Part shown: positions 1 to 6,891 of the stretch, piece after piece
How the letters are laid out: the number at the start of each line of letters is the position of its first letter
Position numbering within the stretch: the stretch's first letter is position 1
DNA from: Massilia aquatica
Lineage (GTDB): Bacteria; Pseudomonadota; Gammaproteobacteria; Burkholderiales; Burkholderiaceae_D
NCBI RefSeq assembly: GCF_011682045.1
Contig: NZ_VVIW01000002.1
Coordinates: forward strand, 186,001-250,000
Direction: 5' to 3'
Length of the DNA stretch: 64,000 nt
Program-made: the position numbers and the translations under genes
Notes under the pieces: generated by a model
What the model was told of the DNA's origin: nothing
Seen by the model: only the letters and a program-made list of their open reading frames with translations
The model's database searches: none

Positions 1-291
1 TTCCGGCTGGCGCTGAATGCGGCCTCGGTGGCGCAGGCGCAGGCGATGGTGGCCGAACAGCGGCCGCACGCGATCAAGCTCGACGCGCGCTACCTGTCGG
101 GCGGCGTCTCGCTCGAAGCGCTGCTGGAAGCGGCGAGGGCGGCGGGCGTGCGGCTGATCTTCAAGCGCGTCGAAAGCGCGCCGGCGCTTGCCTCGCCCGA
201 GGTCGTGGCCGACCTGCCGCTGTACGCACAAGGCTTCTTCCTCGACCAGCCGCAAGCGGCGCTGGTAAGCGACGCCGCCCTGGCCGCCTGA
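1..291 (+). CDS. EAL-domain protein, C-terminal fragment (degenerate)
   Basis: The reading frame is open from the left edge and ends with TGA at 289-291, so only about 96 C-terminal residues are visible. The segment matches the end of an EAL (cyclic-di-GMP phosphodiesterase) barrel: an IKLDARYL strand like the family's IKLD motif, then VRLIFKRVES where active enzymes have AEGVET, then YAQGFFLDQP matching the family's QGYxFxxP ending. The glutamate of the EGVE motif is replaced (KRVE), which suggests a non-catalytic or c-di-GMP-binding-only domain, such as the YuxH/HDOD-associated type. The N-terminal part, and so the full architecture, lies outside the window. The family call is fairly safe; loss of activity is inferred from one motif. 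Confidence 0.7.
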   Translation, partial: FRLALNAASVAQAQAMVAEQRPHAIKLDARYLSGGVSLEALLEAARAAGVRLIFKRVESAPALASPEVVADLPLYAQGFFLDQPQAALVSDAALAA

Positions 292-426
292 CCCCGGGGG
301 GGTGTGCACGGCACGCATTATTTCTCAGCCGCAGTGTCTTTTCGCTTAGAATTCGGGGGCTATTAACGAATTTCGGGCAGGGGCAGGTATGGCATCAGCG
401 GCGGGTTGGCGTAAGAATATAGTCGC

Positions 427-2259
427 ATGCGTTCTGGCGTGCTAGGGCAGCGCCGTTCGCCACCGGGCCAGGGCAACCGGCGCCTGGTTGGCGCAGTGCT
501 CGTTTCGTTGCTGGTGCATGGCTTGATTCTGTCGCTTCAGTTCGGCATTCCGGCACTCGGTTTGCCCGGCTCGGCCACGCCGATCGAGGTCCGCCTGGCC
601 GATGTGGCCGAGCAGCCGACGCCGCCGCTTGATACGCCTGTTCCCGTTGCGCCATTGCCTTTGCCATCACCACTTCCCGAACCCGGCAAGCCTTTAGCGC
701 CAGCCGGCGGCATGCGCCTGATTGATCCGGTACCGGCGCCAGTACCGGCGCCGGCGCCGGTTCCCACTCCCGTCACGCCGCGCCTGGCTGTCAAGAAGGA
801 CAAGCCGCGCAAGGCTAAACGCATCAGCCCGCCGCTGCCGGCGACCGATGCGCTGGCGATGGATTCGCGCGTCATGGTCCAGGATTCGGTGGTGAACGAT
901 TTCGCGGTACCAATGCCGCGCCCGGAAGAGGCCGAGCAGAAAACCATCGATCTCAAGGAGGCCCAGCACGGCACCGACGATGGCACCGAGGCGACCAGCG
1001 CCGCCGAGGTCGCGGAAGCGGCGCGCGCGGCCCAGCAGGCCGAAACCCGGCGCCAGGAGGAGCAAGCCGAGCAGCTGGCGGCGCAGCGCAAGCGGGAGAA
1101 AGAAGAGGAGGAGGCGCGCAAGCTGGCCGAGTTGCAGGCACGCCAGCAGCAGGACACGATCGCGGCGGCCGCCGCCGAGACGGCGCGCTCATTGGAAAAG
1201 CAGGCCCGGGTGGCGCAACAGGCGCAGATGGAGGCCGAGGCCGCGCGCGAACGCGCCAGCCTTGTGAAGGCCGAGCAGCAGAAAACGGAGCAGTTGGCGC
1301 TTGAACGCAAGCTTGAGCAGCAGAAGTCCGACCAACTGAAGGCCGAGCAGCAACGCGTGGATCAGCAACGAGTCGATCAGCAAAAAGCCGACCTGCAGAA
1401 GGCCGAGCAGTTACGCGCCGATCAGCAGAAAGTGGAGCAGCAGAAGCTGGAGCAGGAGAAGGCTGAACAGCTGCGCGCGGAGCAGGCGAAGGCCGAGCGT
1501 CAACGCGCCGAACGGCTCGCGGCCCAGCAGCAAGCGGCGCAGAAACTGGCCGAACAGCAGGCTGCGCAGAAACTGGCCGAACAGCAGACCGCGCAGAAGG
1601 CTGCCGAACAACAGGCTGCGCAAAAACTGGCCGAGCAGGCCGCCCGGAAAAAGGCCGACCAGGCCGCGCAAGCCGCCGAAACGGCCCGCCAGGCCGCGCT
1701 GCAAGGCGGGCGCGAAGGCGGCGGTACCCAGGCGGCCAACACGCCGGCCGGCGGCAGCGCAGCCGGTGCCGGCAGCGGCGCCGGTGGCAAGGCCGTCATC
1801 CCCAAGAACCTGCTGGGCAGCGAACTGTCGAACCGCGCGCGCGAGATGGTCAAGGGCCTCGATATCCTCTCCGGCACGCCGCCGCCGCCGATGCGCGACG
1901 AGCGCCGCGTGGCCGTGGGCGCGGCCGAGCGCGATCTGCCCTTGCGCATGTACGTGGAGAGCTGGCGCCAGAAGATCGAACGCAATGGCAGCGCGAATTA
2001 CCCGCGTGGCTGGGCCGACGTGGAGCACACGCACGCGCTGGTCAACGTGGCGGTGCGCAGCGACGGCACCGTGCAGGACGTGACGATCCTGCGTTCGAGC
2101 GGCCGCGCCGACATGGATGAAGCAGTGCTGCGCATCGTGCGCGTCAATGCGCGCTACGCACCGTTCCCGCCGAATATCGCCTCGCGCTACGATGTGATCG
2201 ACATTCGCCGCGTGTGGCAGTTTGGCGATAATCTGAAGCTGATGGAAGAAGTGCGCTAG
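427..2259 (+). CDS. TonB/TolA-like energy-transducing envelope protein
   Basis: 610 residues with the layout of TolA/TonB proteins. A short cytoplasmic N-terminus is followed by one membrane anchor (about residues 22-42, LVGAVLVSLLVHGLIL). Next comes a Pro-rich stretch (PVPAPVPAPAPVP), a very long Gln/Lys/Glu/Ala coiled coil (about 190-430) and a Gly/Ala-rich hinge. The C-terminal globular domain (about 500-605) has the TonB-like VNVAVRSDGTVQDVTILRSS signature. Such proteins span the periplasm and pass proton-motive force from an ExbBD/TolQR-like motor to outer-membrane partners. No exbB/exbD, tolQR or pal gene is adjacent, so the motor must be encoded elsewhere. ATG 427 is used because the ATG at 389 is in another frame and soon stops. 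No strong Shine-Dalgarno sequence is visible. TolA versus TonB cannot be decided from the sequence alone. Confidence 0.75.
   Translation: MRSGVLGQRRSPPGQGNRRLVGAVLVSLLVHGLILSLQFGIPALGLPGSATPIEVRLADVAEQPTPPLDTPVPVAPLPLPSPLPEPGKPLAPAGGMRLIDPVPAPVPAPAPVPTPVTPRLAVKKDKPRKAKRISPPLPATDALAMDSRVMVQDSVVNDFAVPMPRPEEAEQKTIDLKEAQHGTDDGTEATSAAEVAEAARAAQQAETRRQEEQAEQLAAQRKREKEEEEARKLAELQARQQQDTIAAAAAETARSLEKQARVAQQAQMEAEAARERASLVKAEQQKTEQLALERKLEQQKSDQLKAEQQRVDQQRVDQQKADLQKAEQLRADQQKVEQQKLEQEKAEQLRAEQAKAERQRAERLAAQQQAAQKLAEQQAAQKLAEQQTAQKAAEQQAAQKLAEQAARKKADQAAQAAETARQAALQGGREGGGTQAANTPAGGSAAGAGSGAGGKAVIPKNLLGSELSNRAREMVKGLDILSGTPPPPMRDERRVAVGAAERDLPLRMYVESWRQKIERNGSANYPRGWADVEHTHALVNVAVRSDGTVQDVTILRSSGRADMDEAVLRIVRVNARYAPFPPNIASRYDVIDIRRVWQFGDNLKLMEEVR
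1534..1641 (+). repeat. Four 27-bp in-frame tandem units in the coiled coil
   Basis: Four consecutive 27-bp units encode the nine-residue pattern AAQKLAEQQ with small variations (AAQKLAEQQ, AAQKLAEQQ, TAQKAAEQQ, AAQKLAEQA). The unit length is a multiple of three, so gain or loss of a unit would lengthen or shorten the periplasmic rod without breaking the frame. Looser QQKxEQLxAEQ repeats precede it from about 1260. Confidence 0.8.
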
Positions 2260-2491
2260 GCGAAACGAATTCAAAACGCGCAAGTCAGCGTTGCAACCAG
2301 ATATCGCGATTGCCCTAATTGTCGATCCCGACGCTTATCGGAATTTTCTATACGCGCCGGAAAGCAGGCATGCCCTGGACTCTGGCGTCCTTAACGCAGT
2401 CCACTGCCTTGCTTGCCGTTGCGAAGGATGATACGGGTCAGGCCTCCGGCTGAGGAGTGCTGGTGGCAGGCCTGAATTTGGTAAATTCAAC

Positions 2492-2938
2492 TTAGGGGGA
2501 ATCAGCAGGACAGCCAACCTCGCTTCGCGCTTCCTCATCGCTGAGCAGTGTCTTGCCACTCCGCTCCGATATACGTCGTTGAATTCTCGACAATGCCGGA
2601 AAAATGTAGCGTGTGCAACTTTCTGTTTGCCAGACATCTCCGGTGAAGATGTTGACCGAGTAATGTCCCTGCGTATTGTTCACATACGCCAAACCGTAGC
2701 TGTGATATCCCGGAATAAATGGCGGACTGCCTGGCCTCGGACCGTCAATCCACAAATGCGGATCGGACATCTTGTAGCCCTCGTGTTTTAGCACCACCCG
2801 CAAAACCTGTTCCGCCTGAGCCACAGTCAAGCCGGAAGGTTTGACGTTCTTCGTATTTAACTCCACCGCGAACGCCAGTGAGCAGGTCAGCAGACCGACA
2901 ACAGCGGTCAACGGTTTAAGCTGGCAAATTAACGGCAT
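2492..2938 (-). CDS. Small exported protein, possible immunity partner
   Basis: 148 residues beginning with a clear signal peptide (LTAVVGLLTCSLAFA, cut before VELNTK), so it probably acts in the periplasm. The mature part is about 125 residues (VAQAEQVLRVVLKHEGY, WIDGPRPG, YHSYGLAYVNNTQGHYSVNIFTGDVW) and matches no family I can name. Its start overlaps the end of the upstream glucosaminidase-like gene by 10 bp, so the two are probably translated together. A cytoplasmic peptidoglycan-hydrolase-like protein followed by a small exported partner is the usual arrangement of an antibacterial effector and its periplasmic immunity protein. The immunity role is inferred from arrangement only. The region is less GC-rich than its surroundings, which fits acquisition by transfer. 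Confidence 0.6.
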   Translation of the reverse strand: MPLICQLKPLTAVVGLLTCSLAFAVELNTKNVKPSGLTVAQAEQVLRVVLKHEGYKMSDPHLWIDGPRPGSPPFIPGYHSYGLAYVNNTQGHYSVNIFTGDVWQTESCTRYIFPALSRIQRRISERSGKTLLSDEEARSEVGCPADSP

Positions 2939-3384
2939 TGCATCCTCACTTTGACCATGCGGATGATGTTTTCCAAAATTTTCGCATAGTTGTCGGTCCC
3001 GCCGTTGCTTGACTTACCTGTATTAAAACCGATTGTCACAAGAGTTCTGCTGAATTCGCCCGCATCCTTTTTGCCGCGCACTCCCTCACCCCAACGATCC
3101 TTAAAGGACTTCGCTGCCATTTCAAATGATGCGAACTTCGCTAATTTGACTTTTGCATCGCCCTTTGCTGTCATTGTTCCGATTTCGTAACTGGCGGGAG
3201 AGCGCATCGAGAAAAAACTGTTGCCCTCAACCGCAAACCGCCCAATCCCATGTCGACACTCATGGGCTGCGAGGCCGAGAATATTTTCTGTCGGGAGATC
3301 GAGTTGGCCAGCTACCTCAGCTGCTTGATCTTCATATAGGGAAACGAATCTGACGGCTACATGAACGTTGCACGCATTTGACAT
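2929..3384 (-). CDS. Glucosaminidase-like (FlgJ-type) peptidoglycan hydrolase, possible effector
   Basis: 151 residues without a signal peptide. The segment ILGLAAHECRHGIGRFAVEGNSFFSM follows the glucosaminidase (FlgJ/LytB, lysozyme-like fold) pattern in which a helix carries the catalytic Glu (here Glu42 in AHECRHG) and is followed by an EGNNxFG-like loop (EGNSFFSM). The later KFASFEMAAKSFKDRW fits the conserved 'YxSxxxAxxxy' helix of the family. It is short, a single catalytic domain. Lack of a secretion signal, small size, an overlapping exported partner and lower GC suggest a cargo effector of a contact-dependent secretion system; an orphan hcp gene lies elsewhere in the window. A prophage or housekeeping autolysin is the alternative. 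ATG 3384 is the first plausible start. Confidence 0.6.
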   Translation of the reverse strand: MSNACNVHVAVRFVSLYEDQAAEVAGQLDLPTENILGLAAHECRHGIGRFAVEGNSFFSMRSPASYEIGTMTAKGDAKVKLAKFASFEMAAKSFKDRWGEGVRGKKDAGEFSRTLVTIGFNTGKSSNGGTDNYAKILENIIRMVKVRMQCR

Positions 3385-3507
3385 TGTTAAGCCCGGGTTA
3401 TTGTTTTATTAAAGATGATATTTTATCACTAACACGGCCCACCATTTTATACATTTTAGGACCCGCCGCGACGTCCTCTTGCTGTTGGCGCCGCTGGTGT
3501 CAGCCGG

Positions 3508-5583
3508 CTAAGCTTTTCGCTGTTCGACCAGCTCGGTCAGCAGCCGTTCGACCGCCTCCAGGTTGGCCGGCTTGATCAGGTGATGGTCGAAACCGGCCTC
3601 CTTGCTGCGCGCGCGGTCCTTGTCGTCGCCCCAGCCGGTCAATGCCACCAGCACCAGCGGTTCCAGGTGTGTCATGCCGCGCAGCGCGCGCGCCACCTCG
3701 TACCCGTTCATGCCGGGCATGCCGATGTCGAGGAACACCACCTCGGGCCGGAACTGTTCGGCCAGCACCAGCGCGCGCGGCCCGTCGTTGGCAACGCGGC
3801 TGGCGTGGCCGATGATGTCCATCAGCTCCGACAGCATGTCGGCGGCATCGACGTTGTCGTCCACCACCAGCACGCGCAGGCCGCCGGCGGCGCTGGCGGG
3901 CGGGGTGGCGGCGCCGGGCGACTGCGCTGCCACATCCGGCGCAAGCGGCAGGCGGATGTCGAAGCGGCTGCCGCTGACCGTCGCGTCGCGCACCAGGTCA
4001 ATGCTGCCGCGATGCAGTTCGACCAGCCGGCGCGCCAGCGACAAGCCGATGCCAAGCCCGCCCTGGGCGCGGTCGATCGAGGCGCCCACCTGCGAAAACA
4101 TCTCGAACACCGTCAGCGCCGATTCGGACGGGATGCCGATGCCGGTGTCGCGGATCGACAGCACCGCCTGGGCGCCGTCGCGCCAGGCCAGCACGTCGAT
4201 GCGGCCACCGGCCGGGGTGTACTTGGCGGCGTTATTGAGTACATTGCCTATCACCTGGGCGATGCGGGTCGGGTCGGCGTCGAGCAGCAGCGATTCGGAC
4301 GCCACCTCGAGCGTCAAGGTATGGCGGTTGGCGTCGATCAGCGGCATGCTGGTTTCGACCGCGCTGGCGATCAGTTCGCGCAGCTCGACCCGCACCGGTT
4401 TGAGTTCCAGGTTGCCGCGCGTGATGCGGGCGATGTCGAGCAGGTCGTCGACCAGGGTGACCATCTGGGTCACCTGGCGCTCCATCATGTCGCGCACGCG
4501 CGCCACCGTGGCTTGGTCGTGTTCGGCCATGCGCATCACCTGCAAGCCATTGCGGATCGGCGCGAGCGGGTTGCGCAGTTCGTGCGCCAGGATCGCCAAA
4601 AATTCGGTCTTGCGCCGGTCCGCTTCGCGCAGCGCCTCGGTCGCGCGCAATCGTTCGATGTGGGCCCAGGAGCGCTCCACGGCTTGTTCGACCAGCGCCA
4701 CTTCGGGATCGGTCCATTGGCGCGGACAGTCCTGGTGCACCGCCATCATGGCCACCAGCTTGCCTTCCTTGACCAGCGGGCAGCAGATGATGGCACGGCA
4801 AGCGATGGCGTTGAACATGGCGCCGCCGTCGGCTTGATCGAGTTCGCGGTCGACGTCGCAGATGCGCAGGGTGCGGCCTTCGCGCATGTCGCTGGCGGCG
4901 CGCGCGCCGAACAGGTCGAGCGAATACACCCCGACCGTGCTGATGGCGCCGGGCGCGGTCCAGTCGTGGCGGATGGTGAAGCGGTCATTGTCGCTTTCGA
5001 CATCGGCGTAGGGACAGCGCGTGACGCCCAGGTGCTCGCCCAGCATGCGCGTGGTGACGTCCATGATGGTCTTCGGGTCGTCGGCGTTGCGGGTGGCCTG
5101 GCTCATGGCGTCGAGCAGGCGCAGGCGCTCTTCGACGCGCTTGCGTTCATCGATGTCGATATGGATGCCGACCCATTCGGTAACCGCGCCGGCGGCGTCG
5201 AAAATCGGCACCGCGCGCGCATTCATATAGCGGTGCTGGCCGTCGGCGCGGCGCAGCCGGTGTTCGATCTGGTACATGCTGCTGGCGGCCAGCGCGCCGG
5301 TCCAGGCGGCGGCGGTGCGCTCGCGGTCGTCCGGATGGATCGCCTCCAGCCAGCCCCAGCCGTTGAACTGTTCCTGCGACTGCCCGGTAAACGCGCTCCA
5401 GCTCAACTGCTCCCCTTCAAGACGGCCGGCGGCCGACGCCAGCCACAGGATGGCGCTGCTCGCCTGCACCAGCGAGCGGTAGCGTGCTTCGCTGGCGCGC
5501 AGGGCCTCGGCGGCGTGGTGGATCGCCTCCAGCTCGGTGGTGTCGGTGGGGCTGGCAGGGATCGGCGGAAAGACTTGGGGCAT
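3508..5583 (-). CDS. Hybrid sensor histidine kinase (PAS-GAF-HisKA-HATPase-REC)
   Basis: 691-residue cytoplasmic hybrid kinase. In order: a PAS domain (about 33-148, ending in the PAC-like GIHIDIDERKRVEE), a GAF domain (about 165-312), a HisKA dimerisation domain with phospho-acceptor His334 in ILAHELRNPLAP, an HATPase_c domain (N box NVLNNAAKYTP about 447-457, G1 box DTGIGIP about 479-485, G2 box GGLGIGLSLA) and a C-terminal receiver (about 569-688) with acidic pair Asp575/576, phospho-acceptor Asp619 and Lys671. There is no transmembrane segment, so it should sense an internal or diffusible signal. No partner response regulator or phosphotransfer gene is adjacent, so this looks like an orphan kinase. 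It lies between the lower-GC island and the start of the polysaccharide genes, transcribed away from the latter. Confidence 0.9.
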   Translation of the reverse strand: MPQVFPPIPASPTDTTELEAIHHAAEALRASEARYRSLVQASSAILWLASAAGRLEGEQLSWSAFTGQSQEQFNGWGWLEAIHPDDRERTAAAWTGALAASSMYQIEHRLRRADGQHRYMNARAVPIFDAAGAVTEWVGIHIDIDERKRVEERLRLLDAMSQATRNADDPKTIMDVTTRMLGEHLGVTRCPYADVESDNDRFTIRHDWTAPGAISTVGVYSLDLFGARAASDMREGRTLRICDVDRELDQADGGAMFNAIACRAIICCPLVKEGKLVAMMAVHQDCPRQWTDPEVALVEQAVERSWAHIERLRATEALREADRRKTEFLAILAHELRNPLAPIRNGLQVMRMAEHDQATVARVRDMMERQVTQMVTLVDDLLDIARITRGNLELKPVRVELRELIASAVETSMPLIDANRHTLTLEVASESLLLDADPTRIAQVIGNVLNNAAKYTPAGGRIDVLAWRDGAQAVLSIRDTGIGIPSESALTVFEMFSQVGASIDRAQGGLGIGLSLARRLVELHRGSIDLVRDATVSGSRFDIRLPLAPDVAAQSPGAATPPASAAGGLRVLVVDDNVDAADMLSELMDIIGHASRVANDGPRALVLAEQFRPEVVFLDIGMPGMNGYEVARALRGMTHLEPLVLVALTGWGDDKDRARSKEAGFDHHLIKPANLEAVERLLTELVEQRKA

Positions 5584-5760
5584 GGTTCTTTTTTACGGAA
5601 AGTTGGTCGCTCGCATTTAACCACGAGCTTGCCAGAAAAGGGTTTTTCCTGTCGCCACTGCTGTAAAAAAAGGCGTGCAGACGGGGTTTGATGTGGAGCA
5701 AGACCGGGCCGGTGGGGCTCACTTACTCTGGACTGGACAATGTTTATTTTGATAAGCACG

Positions 5761-6870
5761 ATGAAAACGCCAACCTACCTCTCCAAGACCCTGCCGGCCC
5801 TGCTGTTGCTGGCCACGCTGGCCGGCTGCTCCGGCTACCGCATCGGCGGCGCCAGGCTGTCCGCCGTGGACAGCGGCCCGGTGCCGCCCACCGAGTTGAT
5901 CACAGAGCAATTGATCAATACCGAAAAGGCCTTGCGCGCCCGGCGCAGCAGCCAGAGCCTGGCGCCGCTGGTGGTGCGCAAGCCGCCGCCGTACGCGATC
6001 GGTCCGGGCGACATTCTCTCGATCGTGGTGTGGGACCATCCGGAGCTGGCGGGGCAGGGGGTTGCCGCCTCGTCCACGGCGGTGGACCCGCAGAGTCCGG
6101 GCGCGCCGCCGCCGGCCGGCTTCGTGGTCGACCACGAGGGGCGGGTGCAGTTTCCGTTCGCCGGCGCGCTGATGCTGGCCGGCCTGACCGAGGAACAGGC
6201 GCGCGCGCTGCTCACCAAGCGCCTGGCGCACTACATCACCAGGCCGCTGGTCACCCTGCGCGTGCAGGCTTACCGCAGCAAGCGCGTGTATGTCGATGGC
6301 GAAGTGCGCTTGCCGGGCTTGCAGTCGATCAACGACATTCCGATGACCCTGGTCGAGGCGCTCAACCGCGCCGGCGGCATGCTGCCCAGCGCCGACCAGA
6401 GCCGCATCGTGCTCGAGCGCGGCGACGCGCGCTACCAGGTCGGCCTGCGCGGTTTGGTGGCGCGCGGCATCAATCCGGGCAGCATCCTGCTGGCCCATGG
6501 CGACGTGGTGCGGGTCCATTCGCGCGACGAGAGCAAGGTGTTCGTGTCGGGCGAAGTGGTCACGCCCAAGGCGCTGACCATGCACGACGGGCGCCTGACC
6601 CTGAACGAGGCGCTGGGCGAGTCGGGGGGCATCAGTCCGCTCAGCGGCGACGCGCGCCAGGTATACGTGGTGCGCCGCGCGCCCGAGGGCACCCGCGTCT
6701 ACCAGCTCGATGCGCGCCGCGCCGGGGCGCTGGCGATGGCCGAGGCGTTCGAGCTGGAACCGCGCGACCTGATCTATGTGGCAGCCTCGCCGCTGGCCAA
6801 CTGGTACCGCAGCGTGAGCATGCTGTTCCCCGGCGCGCTGACGCAAGCGGTGACGATCACACGCCCCTGA
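5761..6870 (+). CDS. Polysaccharide export outer-membrane lipoprotein (Wza type)
   Basis: 369 residues from ATG 5761, which gives a clean lipoprotein signal peptide (LPALLLLATLAGC, lipidated Cys23); an in-frame ATG at 5740 would only add seven residues ahead of it. After a short linker comes the polysaccharide-export domain (YAIGPGDILSIVVWDHPEL, then VDHEGRVQFPFAGALMLAGLTEEQA) and two SLBB-type beta-grasp repeats (KRVYVDGEVRLPGLQSI and SKVFVSGEVVTPKALTM). The protein ends in a segment that could form the outer-membrane helix. It would form the translocon through which the polymer leaves the cell, docking on the Wzc-type protein encoded 21 bp downstream. It is therefore the first gene of the export pair for the locus that extends to 29.3 kb. 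Confidence 0.9.
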   Translation: MKTPTYLSKTLPALLLLATLAGCSGYRIGGARLSAVDSGPVPPTELITEQLINTEKALRARRSSQSLAPLVVRKPPPYAIGPGDILSIVVWDHPELAGQGVAASSTAVDPQSPGAPPPAGFVVDHEGRVQFPFAGALMLAGLTEEQARALLTKRLAHYITRPLVTLRVQAYRSKRVYVDGEVRLPGLQSINDIPMTLVEALNRAGGMLPSADQSRIVLERGDARYQVGLRGLVARGINPGSILLAHGDVVRVHSRDESKVFVSGEVVTPKALTMHDGRLTLNEALGESGGISPLSGDARQVYVVRRAPEGTRVYQLDARRAGALAMAEAFELEPRDLIYVAASPLANWYRSVSMLFPGALTQAVTITRP

Positions 6871-6891
6871 ATTTGCATCGAGGACATTCTC

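Noticed and set aside
1534-1641. Regular repeats that might suggest a CRISPR array
   Set aside because: Units abut without spacers and are in-frame coding repeats of a coiled coil.
3580-5691. Open frame of about 700 codons opposite the hybrid sensor kinase
   Set aside because: Antisense shadow of a kinase with all motifs intact; no ribosome site or recognisable domain.
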